Program-made: the position numbers and the translations under genes
Part shown: positions 8,403 to 19,402 of the stretch, one piece after another
Numbering within the stretch: the stretch's first letter is position 1
Layout: every line of letters starts with the position of its first letter
Assembly (NCBI GenBank): GCA_903901875.1
Contig: CAIUSO010000054.1
Span: 21,081 to 85,080, forward strand
Length of the DNA stretch: 64,000 bases
Direction: 5' to 3'
Source: an uncultured Geobacteraceae bacterium
GTDB lineage: Bacteria; Desulfobacterota; Desulfuromonadia; Geobacterales; Pseudopelobacteraceae
Notes under the pieces: model-generated
Database searches by the model: none
The model's input: only the letters and a program-made list of their open reading frames with translations
Told to the model about the DNA's origin: nothing

Positions 8403-10876
8403 CCCTGGGAGGCCACAATATTCACAAGTTTACCCGGTACACTGATTACTTTACGCACCGTGGCTCCTTCGAGAAATTGCATGATTTTCTCGTCTGCCAG
8501 GGCGGTGGCTTTTACTTCATCTTCTCCGGTCCCTGCCGCAACCGTTATTTTTGAGCGGAGCTTACCATTCACCTGCACCACAATCAGCAGCTCTTCATCA
8601 ATAGTGGCACTCTCATCAAAAGACGGCCAATTGCTGCTTGTCAACGGAGTGCTGTTACCGATCCGCTGCCAGAGCTCTTCGGTAATGTGGGGAACGAAGG
8701 GGGCCATGAGCAGTACCACACTCTGAAGAGCCTCTTTCATTACCGCTGGGAATTGTGGAGACGGAAGGTCCGCCGGCTGCAGCACATTGAGCAGTTCCAT
8801 CACCGCAGCAATGGCCGTATTGAAATGAAACCGTTCCTCAAGATCCTCGGTGACCTTACGAATGGTTTTATGAACAGCCCGGCGCAAACTCCGTTCTTCA
8901 GGGGTAAGTGCAGAGATGTCAAGGTTGCCGGCCCCGGTAATCATTTCAAGACGATCATGGACCAGCTTCCAGATTCTCCCGAGAAAGCGGTATGAACCCT
9001 CAACTCCCTGATCATTCCAGTCCAGATCCTTTTCGGGGGGGGCTGCAAAAAGAGAGAACAGACGGGCGGTGTCGGCACCATATTTTGAAATCAGAGCATC
9101 CGGATCCACCACATTTCCCTTCGATTTACTCATCTTTGAGCCGTCTTTGATAACCATGCCCTGGGTGAGAAGATTTACAAAAGGCTCATCGGCTGAAATA
9201 TGACCCAGATCCCTCATTACTTTGGTAAAAAAGCGTGCGTACAGGAGGTGAAGCACGGCATGTTCAATTCCGCCAATGTACTGATCAACAGACATCCAAT
9301 GATCAACTTTATCACGATCAAGAATCCCCTCGGTAAAATCGGGGCAGCAGTAACGGAGGAAATACCATGACGACTGCACAAACGTATCCATCGTATCGGT
9401 TTCCCGTCGAGCGGCTTTTCCGCAGGCAGGACAACTGCACTTCACAAAGGAATCCATCTGGGCCAACGGACTTCCACCTTCACCACTGAAGGCAACATCC
9501 TTTGGCAATACCACCGGCAGATCGCATTCCGGCACCGCAACAACACCACAACTGTCACAGTAAATAACCGGAATAGGATTTCCCCAGTAACGCTGACGCG
9601 AAATTCCCCAGTCACGGAGTCGGTAATTGACGGTCTTTGTCCCCTCTCCCCGTGACTGGAGATAATCAGCTATGGCACTTTTGGCGTCTCCACTGGCCAT
9701 GCCGTCAAACTGTCCCGAATTTGCCAGAACACCCGCATCGGTAAAAGCCTCTGTCATGGTAGCCGGATCAAGGGTTTCACCGTTCGGCTGAATGACCACT
9801 TGTAACGGCAGGTCGTACTTACGGGCAAACTCAAAATCCCGCTGATCATGGGTAGGAACAGCCATAACGGCTCCGGTTCCGTAGTCCATCAGCACGAAAT
9901 TTGCCAAAAAAATCGGCATGCGGCTACCGGTAAGGGGATTAATACTGTATGATCCAGTGAACACCCCCTCTTTTTCAAAATCGTCGGCGGTGCGCTTTAT
10001 CCGGTCGGTCTTGCGTGTTTTTTCGATGAATGCGGCAACCGCCTCGACCCGGTCCGGGGTAGCCAATTCAGTGGCACGGGGATGTTCCGGTGCCAGAGAC
10101 ATAAAGGTGGCACCAAACACCGTATCCTGGCGGGTCGTAAATACTTTTATGGCAAGCGGACTGTTTTCAACAGGAAAATCAATTTCGCAGCCAAAACTCT
10201 TGCCGATCCAGTTACGCTGCATGACAAGAACACGTTCGGGCCAACCGGGAAGCTTATAGGTGTTTTCCAGCAGCTCTTCCGCATAGTCGGTTATGCGGAA
10301 AAACCACTGATCCAGCTCCTTTTGATTCACTTCGGAATCGCATCGCCAGCAACCGCCGTCCTCAACCTGTTCATTGGCAAGCACCGTTTCGCATTTTGGG
10401 CACCAGTTAACAAAAGATGTTTTCTTGTACGCCAATCCCTTTGTGAACATCTCAAGAAAGAGTTTCTGTTCCCATCGGTAATACTCAAGGTCACAGGTTG
10501 CCAGTTCACGGTCCCAGTCATAGGAGAAGCCCATTTTTTTAATCTGGTTACGCATATAGGCGATATTCTCATGGGTCCAGGTCGCGGGATGACTTTTGTT
10601 CTGAATGGCGGCATTTTCTGCCGGCATCCCGAAGGCGTCCCACCCCATGGGATGCATGACATTAAAACCGCGCATCCTCTTAAATCTGCCGATTACGTCG
10701 CCAATGGAATAATTACGGACATGCCCCATATGAATCCTTCCTGACGGATAGGGAAACATTTCGAGAAGGTAGTACTTCTGCTTTTCGGCATGGGGCTCAG
10801 CTTTGAATGTTTTTTCAGTATCCCAGAGGGATTGCCACTTCTGTTCAACCTCTTTTGGTAAATATTTCAGTTCCAC
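8399..10876 (-). CDS. leuS: Leucyl-tRNA synthetase
   Basis: This 825-residue class I aminoacyl-tRNA synthetase shows the HIGH-type motif as [12 protein letters not shown] near residue 47. An editing (CP1) domain contains [19 protein letters not shown]. The KMSKS loop [13 protein letters not shown] lies near residue 580, and a C-terminal anticodon-binding/LeuS-specific tail ends the chain. Length and domain order are standard. It charges tRNA-Leu. It is the first gene of the leuS-lptE-holA unit and lies 18 bases downstream of the cheB stop, so read-through from the chemotaxis cluster is possible. Confidence 0.97.
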   Translation of the reverse strand: MELKYLPKEVEQKWQSLWDTEKTFKAEPHAEKQKYYLLEMFPYPSGRIHMGHVRNYSIGDVIGRFKRMRGFNVMHPMGWDAFGMPAENAAIQNKSHPATWTHENIAYMRNQIKKMGFSYDWDRELATCDLEYYRWEQKLFLEMFTKGLAYKKTSFVNWCPKCETVLANEQVEDGGCWRCDSEVNQKELDQWFFRITDYAEELLENTYKLPGWPERVLVMQRNWIGKSFGCEIDFPVENSPLAIKVFTTRQDTVFGATFMSLAPEHPRATELATPDRVEAVAAFIEKTRKTDRIKRTADDFEKEGVFTGSYSINPLTGSRMPIFLANFVLMDYGTGAVMAVPTHDQRDFEFARKYDLPLQVVIQPNGETLDPATMTEAFTDAGVLANSGQFDGMASGDAKSAIADYLQSRGEGTKTVNYRLRDWGISRQRYWGNPIPVIYCDSCGVVAVPECDLPVVLPKDVAFSGEGGSPLAQMDSFVKCSCPACGKAARRETDTMDTFVQSSWYFLRYCCPDFTEGILDRDKVDHWMSVDQYIGGIEHAVLHLLYARFFTKVMRDLGHISADEPFVNLLTQGMVIKDGSKMSKSKGNVVDPDALISKYGADTARLFSLFAAPPEKDLDWNDQGVEGSYRFLGRIWKLVHDRLEMITGAGNLDISALTPEERSLRRAVHKTIRKVTEDLEERFHFNTAIAAVMELLNVLQPADLPSPQFPAVMKEALQSVVLLMAPFVPHITEELWQRIGNSTPLTSSNWPSFDESATIDEELLIVVQVNGKLRSKITVAAGTGEDEVKATALADEKIMQFLEGATVRKVISVPGKLVNIVASQG

Positions 10877-10894
10877 AGCACGGTCCTTTCGTTC

Positions 10895-12010
10895 TTAAGT
10901 AAAACCACCGAGAGTTAATATTTCATACGCTACCTGGGAAAGCGGTACACAACGGTCAACGACTCCGGTTGCCACCGCTTCCCGTGGCATACCATACACA
11001 ACCGCTGACTCTTCCGACTCGGCAATTACGCCGCCGCCCTGTTCTTTGATACTCCGCACACCTTTACTACCGTCATTACCCATGCCGGTCAGGATGACCG
11101 CAACCACCCGTTTGTGATACACCTCCGCGCAGGATTGAAGCATAACATCAACGGATGGTATATATCTGTCAGACTTTGTCGGTTCAACAATTCGTACTTT
11201 CACCACCCCGCCACTTGCCTCAAGTACCATGTTCTTACCACCTGGTGCAATCAATATTGTTCCCGAAAGGACATGATCGCCATCTTCCGCCTCTTTTATG
11301 TCAAAGGGGGACGTCTGGTTGAGACGATCTGCAAATGCCTTGGTGAAACCAGGAGGCATATGCTGGGAGACCACGACGGCAAAGGGATATTTTTTCTCAA
11401 ACGTTGAAAAAATTTGTTTAAGAGCCGGAGGCCCTCCCGTTGAAGAACCAATTGCCACCAGGTCAAACTGATGGGAACCGGAACTGGCAGGACGGGCATC
11501 GAATGCAGTAAAGGAGGACCTTAAAGGCTTTGCTCCCGGATCTCCAGTCGGTTTTACGGCAGATAGAACAGAATATCCGGGGAATTCCCTGTTCACAGGT
11601 ATCTTCCGCAACGAAGGAAGGGACATAACTTGCAGTACTTTTTTCTGAAGATCCTCTTTGATGGAGAGGAGGTCAAATGAAGCATTCGACGATGGCTTTG
11701 GGATAAAGTCGAGGGCACCGAGCTCCAGTGCCCGGAAGATCTTATCTGCACCGCTTAATGCACTGATAACAATCACCGGGAGAGAGAAACGGATGGTCAA
11801 TATCCGAAGCAGGGTAAATCCGTCCATCTTTGGCATTTCAAGATCAAGGGTGACCAGGTCGGGCTTAAGAGCGATGACTTTCTGAATCCCCTCTTCTCCG
11901 TCAATTGCATAGCCAACGACATCAACGGCCGGCATCCCCTCCAGCATGCGGGTTATGGTACGGCGGCTGAATGCGGAGTCATCAACAACAACGACTTTCA
12001 GTTTTTTCAT
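10895..12010 (-). CDS. cheB: Chemotaxis protein-glutamate methylesterase/deamidase
   Basis: The 371-residue protein has an N-terminal receiver with phospho-acceptor Asp56 in [13 protein letters not shown] and a C-terminal methylesterase domain with the catalytic serine in [12 protein letters not shown], the histidine in [10 protein letters not shown] and the aspartate in LTGMGNDGS. Phosphorylation by CheA relieves inhibition, and it then removes methyl groups that CheR adds to chemoreceptors. It overlaps cheR by four bases, making an adaptation pair. No receptor gene lies in the window. Confidence 0.95.
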   Translation of the reverse strand: MKKLKVVVVDDSAFSRRTITRMLEGMPAVDVVGYAIDGEEGIQKVIALKPDLVTLDLEMPKMDGFTLLRILTIRFSLPVIVISALSGADKIFRALELGALDFIPKPSSNASFDLLSIKEDLQKKVLQVMSLPSLRKIPVNREFPGYSVLSAVKPTGDPGAKPLRSSFTAFDARPASSGSHQFDLVAIGSSTGGPPALKQIFSTFEKKYPFAVVVSQHMPPGFTKAFADRLNQTSPFDIKEAEDGDHVLSGTILIAPGGKNMVLEASGGVVKVRIVEPTKSDRYIPSVDVMLQSCAEVYHKRVVAVILTGMGNDGSKGVRSIKEQGGGVIAESEESAVVYGMPREAVATGVVDRCVPLSQVAYEILTLGGFT

Positions 12011-12882
12011 AACCGACCTCCCGTTTTTGCCAGTGGTTTCTGGTAGATCATATCATTTTTAAAATGCCTCAGGGTGAATGAAGTGGAAATATTCATCAAT
12101 GATTCCGAATGTCCGAGCAGGAGGAATCCGCCGTCATAGAGTGCCGCGTTGAAAGATTCGATAACCCGTTTTTTTGCAGCACTATCAAAGTAGATGATGA
12201 CATTACGACAGAATATCAGGTCTACCTTGCCAAGCATCGCCAGTTTGTTGGTATCAAACAGATTCAGATGACTGAAGGTAACCAGCTCCCGTATGGAGTC
12301 TTTAACTTTGTGGCCCCCTTCCTGCCGGTTAAAATAGAGATTAAGATCCTTTTCAGCAGTGGCCCTGAAGGAAGATGTGCCATAGATAGCCCTCCGGGCA
12401 TGCTGTAGAACCCGCTGACTGATGTCGGTACCAATGATTTCGACTTTCCACCCAAACAGTTCTGGCAAAGACTGTATCAGCATGGCAATGGTATATGGCT
12501 CTTCACCGGTGGAACATCCGGCACTCCAGATGCGCAGGGTACGATTTCCCCGTACGGATTTTGCCTTAATGATTTCGGGGATAATTTCATCGGTAAAGGC
12601 TTTGAGCTGGAACGACTCCCGGAAAAAATAGGTTTCGTTTGTCGTCAAAATATCCATGATATCCATCAGTTCTTGATCCTTGCATCGATTAAATCTCAGA
12701 TAGTGATAATAATCGTTATACGTCTTGAGATTCAGTTCGGTAAGACGTCGGGAAAGACGTTTTTCCAAAATATATTTGGAATCAAGTTCAAAAGAGATAC
12801 CGCAATGCCCGTAGATGAAATCTCGCAGAAGGCGAAAATCTTCGTCGGACATGGCAAGACTATTTGATTGAAAGAACTTCAT
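12007..12882 (-). CDS. cheR: Chemotaxis protein methyltransferase
   Basis: CheR transfers methyl groups from S-adenosylmethionine to glutamates of chemoreceptors. Visible blocks are the N-terminal helical domain [16 protein letters not shown], the SAM loop [18 protein letters not shown] and the catalytic-domain motif [13 protein letters not shown]. The ATG at 12882 ([16 protein letters not shown], 291 residues) is preferred over one at 12933, which would overlap the upstream HEAT gene and add a tail unlike the family; neither has a strong ribosome site. The stop overlaps cheB. Confidence 0.92.
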   Translation of the reverse strand: MKFFQSNSLAMSDEDFRLLRDFIYGHCGISFELDSKYILEKRLSRRLTELNLKTYNDYYHYLRFNRCKDQELMDIMDILTTNETYFFRESFQLKAFTDEIIPEIIKAKSVRGNRTLRIWSAGCSTGEEPYTIAMLIQSLPELFGWKVEIIGTDISQRVLQHARRAIYGTSSFRATAEKDLNLYFNRQEGGHKVKDSIRELVTFSHLNLFDTNKLAMLGKVDLIFCRNVIIYFDSAAKKRVIESFNAALYDGGFLLLGHSESLMNISTSFTLRHFKNDMIYQKPLAKTGGRL

Positions 12883-12901
12883 AATTGCCCAATAGATGTA
12901 A

Positions 12902-14755
12902 TTAACTTTGAAATGTAGGGATGAACCGGTCACGCTGCGTCAGCATTCTTACTGCCTGCCGGGCGATATCGGGATCACTACTGCCCGCTGCAAATCTGAC
13001 AACAGCTTCAGAATCCAGATCCGGCAGTTCTTCAAGTATCGTCAGGCACGTAATCATCAGCAACCCATCGGCTTTGGTGTACATACGGAGAATAACATCC
13101 CACACCCTCTCCGTATCAATGGATGCAATTGATTTTAATACGGCGGACTGGACCCAGACGTCATCTTCACTCAATGCCTGTTCAAGAGCATCGAGGGTTG
13201 AAGGGTCCCGAATGTTTCCCAGGGCTTCCGCTGCAGCAATTCGGACATCGGGATCTTCGTCGGCCAGGGCAAGGAGAAGCGTGGATTCAAAATCCTTGAC
13301 TCTAATATCCCCGATGGCATTGACTGCCGCCCTGCGTACCTGGGGATCTTCATCTCTCAAAAGAAGTAACAGATGCTCCCGGCCGTTGAGCGAAGCAGAC
13401 AGATGTGCGGCGGCTTTTCTCCGGTTTGGCAGTGAAGAGGAGCAGAGCTGGGAAGCATGGGTCTCAATATTCGAACGGCTTAACTGTGAAAATGATTGCA
13501 ATGTGGAAACGACAGCACCATATACCCGCTGGTCGTCATCATCGATCAAAGAGATTAATTGCGGTATCAATGAATGGGCCCCAAGTTTACCGGCTGCATT
13601 CACGGCCGCGTGACGTACCTCGGGTGACGAGTCTTGTAAGCATGTTTTTATGATAGAAATATCATCCACAAAACCGCATTCGGCAATCAGTTTACAGAGA
13701 ACAGCACGGCTGCACTCATCGGATGAACCTCTGGCTACCAGCGACTGAACGGCTTCTCGGCCAAAACAGGTTAAAGAGACAAAGGCTTCATCGGAAAAAC
13801 GCTCATCGCTGTAAACCTCAAGTAAAAACGGAATACATCGGGCATCACGCGAAATAACAGTTATCCAGAGTAAAGCGGTGGTTAACTCGGTATCATGTAT
13901 GTCATGGAGTGGCAGGACTCCTGTTATGATATACGAACCAACCGATTCCCGTAACGTAGATTCAATAGACGCCCTGGACAGTTGAGACGCTCGCAGGTAG
14001 ATGTTATGAAGAGCTTTCAGAGCGGCCCCACGACAATGGCGATCACTTCTGCATAAACCGGAAATCAACAGGCCAAGGGAGCTTTCATCGGATATCGCTC
14101 CCAGACATTCATAGACCTCTTTTTTGAGAATATCCTGTTCGGAAAGAAGTATTACCCCCTCGGGAACGGCAGACGGCTGGGCCAGAGTTTTCAAAGCTCG
14201 AAGTACGCTGAAACGAAACAGCACATCATCACGCTCCAACAAAACCTCAATCAGGCGACTGGCCATTTCAGGTCCATTCGTGAAAGAGTCACGCCCCATA
14301 TTACCCAACTGTTCCGACGCCGCCGCAGCGACGTTAATATCCGGGTCACGCAGTAAACGAAGCAATACCGGAATAAAAAGCTGATCACCGATGCTTCCCA
14401 TGGCATCTACGACGATTTTACGTACATCAACGTCCGGGTCATCTGCCATCTCAATCAGAGGGCGAACAGAGACGATGCCAAGCCGAATGACCGCCTCGGC
14501 GGCTGAATTTCTCAGTCCGGCATTACCCTCACTTCGAATAAGCGGGAGAAGTCTCTTGACGTCGGAACTTCCGGGAATACGCGCGACATAACAGTCAACA
14601 GCCTCCTTGCGAACGCGCCAGTTTTCGTCCCCCATGGCAGCGAAATAAGCTTCCTCTGCGGACGGGAGCGGCACCTTTTTAAGCTCCTGCAGGATAGCCC
14701 GCCGTACCTCTTCATCTGGTGAATGAAGTGCAGTATGTATCTCCTGAAAATCCAT
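12902..14755 (-). CDS. HEAT-repeat protein of the chemosensory cluster
   Basis: The 617 residues are built almost entirely of paired helices of the HEAT/PBS-lyase type. Typical units include DPDVDVRKIVVDAMGSIGD, DEDPQVRRAAVNAIGDI and DEDPDVRIAAAEALGNIRD. No enzyme motif is visible. Such solenoids bind other proteins. Placed between cheW and cheR, it probably scaffolds or tunes this particular signalling array, but a partner cannot be named from sequence. Genes like this are not part of the textbook che set. Confidence 0.85.
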   Translation of the reverse strand: MDFQEIHTALHSPDEEVRRAILQELKKVPLPSAEEAYFAAMGDENWRVRKEAVDCYVARIPGSSDVKRLLPLIRSEGNAGLRNSAAEAVIRLGIVSVRPLIEMADDPDVDVRKIVVDAMGSIGDQLFIPVLLRLLRDPDINVAAAASEQLGNMGRDSFTNGPEMASRLIEVLLERDDVLFRFSVLRALKTLAQPSAVPEGVILLSEQDILKKEVYECLGAISDESSLGLLISGLCRSDRHCRGAALKALHNIYLRASQLSRASIESTLRESVGSYIITGVLPLHDIHDTELTTALLWITVISRDARCIPFLLEVYSDERFSDEAFVSLTCFGREAVQSLVARGSSDECSRAVLCKLIAECGFVDDISIIKTCLQDSSPEVRHAAVNAAGKLGAHSLIPQLISLIDDDDQRVYGAVVSTLQSFSQLSRSNIETHASQLCSSSLPNRRKAAAHLSASLNGREHLLLLLRDEDPQVRRAAVNAIGDIRVKDFESTLLLALADEDPDVRIAAAEALGNIRDPSTLDALEQALSEDDVWVQSAVLKSIASIDTERVWDVILRMYTKADGLLMITCLTILEELPDLDSEAVVRFAAGSSDPDIARQAVRMLTQRDRFIPTFQS

Positions 14756-14794
14756 TTTGACCTACTCCCGATCTACAAAAACAGTGGTTGGAAA

Positions 14795-15244
14795 CTACAC
14801 TCTGCTGCTAAAAAGAGAATCAATATCCAGAATCATAAAAACATTTTCAGCCGACAGGCAAACACCCAAAACATACTCCATACCCACTCCGGTAATGGTC
14901 TGCAAAGGGGGAAGAATGTCGGAAACCGGAACGGTAATTACCTCTGTAACATCATCAACCTGAAGGGCAATTAACTGACCGGTCAGCACAACAATGAGCA
15001 ATTTACCCTGATGTGCCGGGATTTCATCGGCCATTCCAAGTCGCTTACGCATGTTCATCACCGGAATGACGGTCCCGCGCAGCGTTATCACGCCATCCAG
15101 TATATCGGAAGCACAGGGAAGTGGTGAAAGATTCTGAGGCACCAGAATCTCACGAATTCTCATGATATCAACGGCAAACAGCTTGTTACCCAGGCTGAAA
15201 GTTGCCAACAGAATATGTGTGACGGTGTGGGGCATGGAATTCAC
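14795..15244 (-). CDS. cheW: CheW-like adaptor (single domain)
   Basis: The 149-residue CheW domain has the patterns LFAVDIMRIREILVPQNLSPLP, VITLRGTVIPVMNMRKRLG and QVDDVTEVITVP. CheW couples CheA to receptors at the membrane-proximal signalling array. It sits six bases behind a second, larger CheW protein; two CheW in one operon suggest an array with mixed adaptors. Confidence 0.92.
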   Translation of the reverse strand: MNSMPHTVTHILLATFSLGNKLFAVDIMRIREILVPQNLSPLPCASDILDGVITLRGTVIPVMNMRKRLGMADEIPAHQGKLLIVVLTGQLIALQVDDVTEVITVPVSDILPPLQTITGVGMEYVLGVCLSAENVFMILDIDSLFSSRV

Positions 15245-15250
15245 CGGCTC

Positions 15251-16033
15251 CTACATCAGATCAATATCGGCAATCGTAGTCAGATTCAGAATAATGAACA
15301 GTTTTCCGTTACAACGACCGAGGCCCGATATGAAATCACGATCTATTCCGTCAATAACGACTGGAGCAGCCTCAACGGCATCAGCGGCAATCTGAACAAC
15401 CTTCATAACTTCATCAACCAGTAAACCACACAAGGAGTTATTATTTTTTATAACGACAATGCGTTCCTTGCCGGTTACCTCGCCGCTGGAAAGTCCCAGT
15501 CGATAACGCATATCAATGACAGGGATTATGGTACCTCGAAGCGAGAGTATGCCGGCAATAAATTCAGGTGAACGGGGCACCTCGGTTACGGCCCTCGCTT
15601 TGATAATTTCCTTGATATCCATGATGTTCACACCATAGACTTCGTTTGAGACCCTGAAGGAGAGATATTCAAGATGGGAGACCGTAACGGCGACTTCTAA
15701 CACCTCATCTGTAAGGATTGACAGTTCATGACACCCGGCGGATTCCCTTCCTGCAAGTATGATTTCAAGGGGTGACTGTGCGGAAGCACCCCGGCTAAAA
15801 CCGGTGACGTCAGCCCGTGGTTCCGATGTTTCAGGTGAAGAATGTAAAGAAAGTGAAGACAACCAGGGAAACATCTGGACGTCCATGTCCACCATATCGG
15901 CAATCAACACATTTTGACCAGGCATTTCACACAGCTCGACGGCATGTGGGTGCGGAGCAACGGCGGGCAGAGTGACAGCACCCTCTCCCGGTTTCTCAGA
16001 CAATGATTTTTTTCTTATTTTAGCGAGATCCAT
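15251..16033 (-). CDS. CheW-domain protein with long N-terminal extension
   Basis: In this 260-residue protein the CheW domain occupies about residues 120-255 (SFRVSNEVYGVNIMDIKEII, GILSLRGTIIPVIDMRYRLG, GLLVDEVMKVVQIAADAV). The first about 115 residues are low in recognisable features, with a basic start MDLAKIRKKS and a proline/serine-rich middle that looks disordered. The extension may dock an additional component such as the AAA ATPase encoded just upstream (11 bases away); that is conjecture. Confidence 0.87.
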   Translation of the reverse strand: MDLAKIRKKSLSEKPGEGAVTLPAVAPHPHAVELCEMPGQNVLIADMVDMDVQMFPWLSSLSLHSSPETSEPRADVTGFSRGASAQSPLEIILAGRESAGCHELSILTDEVLEVAVTVSHLEYLSFRVSNEVYGVNIMDIKEIIKARAVTEVPRSPEFIAGILSLRGTIIPVIDMRYRLGLSSGEVTGKERIVVIKNNNSLCGLLVDEVMKVVQIAADAVEAAPVVIDGIDRDFISGLGRCNGKLFIILNLTTIADIDLM

Positions 16034-16044
16034 GAACGTTTCAC

Positions 16045-16845
16045 CTACACTAACAGTTCATCTTTAATATCATTGATAATAGCAGAGTCAACCAGAGCCG
16101 AATTGGAGCCGTAGGCCACAAGCAGCGCATGTGTTGCCAGTGTATTTATTTTACGGGGCACACCACCACTCAATTCAAAAATACGCTGTACGGCATCCGG
16201 CGTAAAGAGCCCGGCAGTGCCCCCTGCTGCTTCAAGCCTATAATCCAGATACTCCATGATTTCGTCGAGCATAAGCGGCAGTAAATGATAATGGAGCGAA
16301 ATCCGTTGCCGGAGCGGGTCAAAGCGGCGTGAAGCCATCAATGGGCGCAGTTCCGGTTGCCCCATGACAATGACGCCAAGCAGGTTACGATCATCGAGCT
16401 GAAAATTGGTGAGCAGTCGTAATTCATCAAATACCTCGGCATCGCTGATCATCTGGGCTTCATCAATCACCAGCACAGGACAGATATCCTGTTCATTGAG
16501 AGAATAGACCGCAGAATGAATCTGATCAATCAACATATCCTTTGACGCTGCCGGTTGTTCAACATCGAGTATTCTGGCAATGGTTCTCAAAAACTCACAT
16601 GCGTTAAGACGTGGATTGATAATATAACAGAATCGATAACGTGCCCCCATACGATCCATCAACACCCGTGACAGCGTTGTTTTGCCACAACCTATTTCAC
16701 CGGTCAGCACCGCCAACTCACGCTCTTCTACCACATATTCGAGTCTGGCAAGGGCTTCCTCGTGGCCATGACTCAGATATAAAAAACGGGGATCTGGAGT
16801 CTTGCTGAACGGTTTTTCCCGAAAACCAAAATACGATTTGTACAT
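16045..16845 (-). CDS. ExeA/GspA-like AAA ATPase
   Basis: This is a 266-residue P-loop ATPase. It has the N-terminal YKSYFGFREKPFSKTPDPRF block typical of the ExeA/GspA and TniB-like AAA_22 group, Walker A GEIGCGKTTLS at residues 49-59, Walker B PVLVIDEAQ, and the C-terminal sensor/lid GGVPRKINTLATHALL. ExeA helps insert the type II secretin through peptidoglycan, but this copy lacks the C-terminal peptidoglycan-binding extension and sits inside a che operon, five bases behind cheA. Its role here is unknown; ATP-driven remodelling of the signalling array or a regulatory use is possible. Confidence 0.85.
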   Translation of the reverse strand: MYKSYFGFREKPFSKTPDPRFLYLSHGHEEALARLEYVVEERELAVLTGEIGCGKTTLSRVLMDRMGARYRFCYIINPRLNACEFLRTIARILDVEQPAASKDMLIDQIHSAVYSLNEQDICPVLVIDEAQMISDAEVFDELRLLTNFQLDDRNLLGVIVMGQPELRPLMASRRFDPLRQRISLHYHLLPLMLDEIMEYLDYRLEAAGGTAGLFTPDAVQRIFELSGGVPRKINTLATHALLVAYGSNSALVDSAIINDIKDELLV

Positions 16846-16850
16846 GGCCT

Positions 16851-18968
16851 TCAGCTCCCGGATCTCATGGTTTCATGTATGATACCGCTGATGTCCAGAA
16901 TAAGAATGGTACGTTGATCGCCAAGGTCGGCAGCACCGGAAATTCCACGGAACTGTTTGAACGATTCCCCCAGCGGTTTTATGACAATATCCTGTTGACA
17001 TATCAGATCATCAACGACGAGACCAAGCCGTTTTTCAGCCGCTCCGACAACAACGACATAGAATTCGGCTGGAGGAACGGAGTCGCGCCGAATATTAAAA
17101 TAACTATCCAACCTTAAAAGCGGCAGAGTTGAGTCGCGGAGATGCACAACCTCTTTCCGTTCAATGGTCATGATATCACTGTCTGTCATCAATAATGATT
17201 CGAGAACTGACGTAATGGGCAAGCCGTAGGTTCTGCCGTTGCAATTGACGATAAGCACTTTGATGATGGCCAGGGTAATCGGCAGTGTGATGATAAAACG
17301 ACTCCCTTTCCCCTTACTGGTATCAACATCCACCATTCCGGAAACTTCGGAGATGTTGTTTTTAACCACATCCATACCAACGCCCCTGCCTGAAACCTCA
17401 CTGACACTGTCGTTGGTGGAAAAACCGGGAAGAAAAATAAAGTCAATGGCCTCATGGTCGGTAACCGAACGGATGTCGGTTACCAGCCCCTTTTGCAGTG
17501 CCTTCTTCTTTACCTTTTCAATATCGATACCGGCTCCATCATCCTCAATTTCTATAACAACATGGTTGCCTTTTTGAAAGGAAGAAACCTGTATGGTGCC
17601 CAGCTCACTTTTTCCCTGCGAAACACGAACATCTGACGACTCAATGCCGTGGTCAATGGCATTACGTATAATATGCATCAACGGATCGGAAATATCTTCA
17701 ACAATCAGCTTATCCAGCTCGGTGTCTGAACCAAAAAACTTCAATTCAACCCGTTTCCCTTGCTCCCGTGATATTTTTCTGACAATACGTGCCATCTTTT
17801 CATAGAGTTGACCGATCGGAACCATACGGATCTCCATGACTCCCCGTTGGAGATCAGAAAGTCTTCGCTCAAGTTGTTTAGCCGCTTTACCCAACTCTAT
17901 GGAAATGTGCGAATAACCTTCATTGCGTAAGCGGGAAGCTACCCCGGCAATTGCAGAGTTAGCCAGTACCAGCTCACCGACAATATTCATTAATTCATCG
18001 AGCTTGACAATATTAACCCGTACTGTCCGGCTCATGCTTTTGGCGCTGAGGTTGATATCATCACCCCGTGTCCCTTCTAAGACACGGGGTGACATATCCT
18101 GCGAGGGGAGAAACGAAGAGGGTGAATTCTCTTCGGATGCAGGGCTGTTCAATACACAGGGGATATTCGGTAACTCGGAAGATGTATATACATCCAGTGC
18201 GGCTGACGAAATCAATTGAGTAACCGTGATATCTTTCAGATATTCAACGAGAGTCTGTAACTCAGAACGACTGATTTTCGTGCCGAATATGAACTCAAAA
18301 TCAATCTGCGATTCAAGGTTATCGCCAACACTGGGCAGAGTACTTATAAGCTCTCCTGATTTTTTCAGAATAGTCGTCAGAGCAGACAGTTCAGTGTCGA
18401 ATGTTGTTAAATCAAAAGAAGCTTTCACAATGAATATGGAACGTCCCCGTGCCATATTATCTTTGAGACGGTGTTCTTCATACTCGGTTAAGGCACCACG
18501 TATATGTTCGGGCAGGCGAAACTCATCCACCAGTGATTCTTCGACCGAAGGATCGGAGGGAGCGAGACAGGCATTGATGGTTGAGATACAGTGGGCAATA
18601 GCCGTATCCATGGAGGAGTGTTCTCCACCATCAAGAGTTCGTATCAAAGAATGGAGCAATTCCTGAGCGGTAAACAGTGCTGAAATAACCGCCGGCGAGA
18701 GGGTTAATTTACCTAACCGCAACAGGTCCAGCAGATTTTCCATATTGTGTGACAGGTCAGCAATTCCGGAAAAATTGAACATGCCTGCCAAACCTTTCAG
18801 TGAATGGGCTCCTCTGAAAATAGAGTTCAGGATGTCCGGATCAACCTCATCACCTTCGCTGCCATCAAGAAGATCGGCAAGTTCAGAGCCGAGTTGCTCG
18901 ACAATCTCTTCCGCCTCGGCAAGAAAATCCTGTACTGCTTTCGTATGTGAGGCATTTTGATCAGCCAT
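16851..18968 (-). CDS. cheA: Chemotaxis histidine kinase CheA
   Basis: The 705 residues contain an N-terminal Hpt domain with phospho-accepting His55 (FRGAHSLKGLAGMF). A segment of about 220 residues follows that does not look like the usual P2 domain. Then come the dimerisation helices SRTVRVNIVKLDELMNIVGE, an HATPase domain with the N box HIIRNAIDHGIES and G boxes DDGAGID and GRGVGMDV, and a C-terminal CheW-like regulatory domain. It phosphorylates the CheB receiver and probably the CheY-like regulator encoded next to it. Confidence 0.95.
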   Translation of the reverse strand: MADQNASHTKAVQDFLAEAEEIVEQLGSELADLLDGSEGDEVDPDILNSIFRGAHSLKGLAGMFNFSGIADLSHNMENLLDLLRLGKLTLSPAVISALFTAQELLHSLIRTLDGGEHSSMDTAIAHCISTINACLAPSDPSVEESLVDEFRLPEHIRGALTEYEEHRLKDNMARGRSIFIVKASFDLTTFDTELSALTTILKKSGELISTLPSVGDNLESQIDFEFIFGTKISRSELQTLVEYLKDITVTQLISSAALDVYTSSELPNIPCVLNSPASEENSPSSFLPSQDMSPRVLEGTRGDDINLSAKSMSRTVRVNIVKLDELMNIVGELVLANSAIAGVASRLRNEGYSHISIELGKAAKQLERRLSDLQRGVMEIRMVPIGQLYEKMARIVRKISREQGKRVELKFFGSDTELDKLIVEDISDPLMHIIRNAIDHGIESSDVRVSQGKSELGTIQVSSFQKGNHVVIEIEDDGAGIDIEKVKKKALQKGLVTDIRSVTDHEAIDFIFLPGFSTNDSVSEVSGRGVGMDVVKNNISEVSGMVDVDTSKGKGSRFIITLPITLAIIKVLIVNCNGRTYGLPITSVLESLLMTDSDIMTIERKEVVHLRDSTLPLLRLDSYFNIRRDSVPPAEFYVVVVGAAEKRLGLVVDDLICQQDIVIKPLGESFKQFRGISGAADLGDQRTILILDISGIIHETMRSGS

Positions 18969-18995
18969 TAGTATCGACCGTGTACAGTCATCAGG

Positions 18996-19367
18996 TTAAA
19001 CCAGATACTTTGACAGCAGTTTCTGAAGTGAGTCGGGGGGAAAGGGTTTAACCAGATATTCGCTTGCACCGAGCTTAATTCCCCTTTCAATGTCCTGACC
19101 GCTTCCTTCCGTGGAGATAATGAATACGGGAATAGCGGTGTAATTGGGATTTGACTTCAGGTATCTGATCAGTTCCAGTCCGTTGATGTCGGGCATATTA
19201 ATATCAGTCAGAATCAGGTCAATGCTAAATCTTGGCAACAGTCGCAATGCTTCAAAACCACTGGATGCCTCAATAACATGATAATCACCATGGGCTCCCA
19301 CAATGGCACTCACCATGGCACGCATGGTGGCAGAGTCATCGACTATAAGAATATTCCTGGTGTTCAC
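18996..19367 (-). CDS. CheY-like single-domain response regulator
   Basis: The 123-residue receiver has the acidic pair DD at 10-11, phospho-acceptor Asp55 (LILTDINMPDING), Ser/Thr switch in FIISTEGSG and Lys in YLVKPF. There is no output domain. It lies 27 bases upstream of cheA, so it is the probable phosphorylation target that carries the signal to a motor or other effector. Confidence 0.92.
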   Translation of the reverse strand: MNTRNILIVDDSATMRAMVSAIVGAHGDYHVIEASSGFEALRLLPRFSIDLILTDINMPDINGLELIRYLKSNPNYTAIPVFIISTEGSGQDIERGIKLGASEYLVKPFPPDSLQKLLSKYLV

Positions 19368-19402
19368 GGTTACATCCCTTCGTCTGGTAAAAATAAGAAT
19401 CG

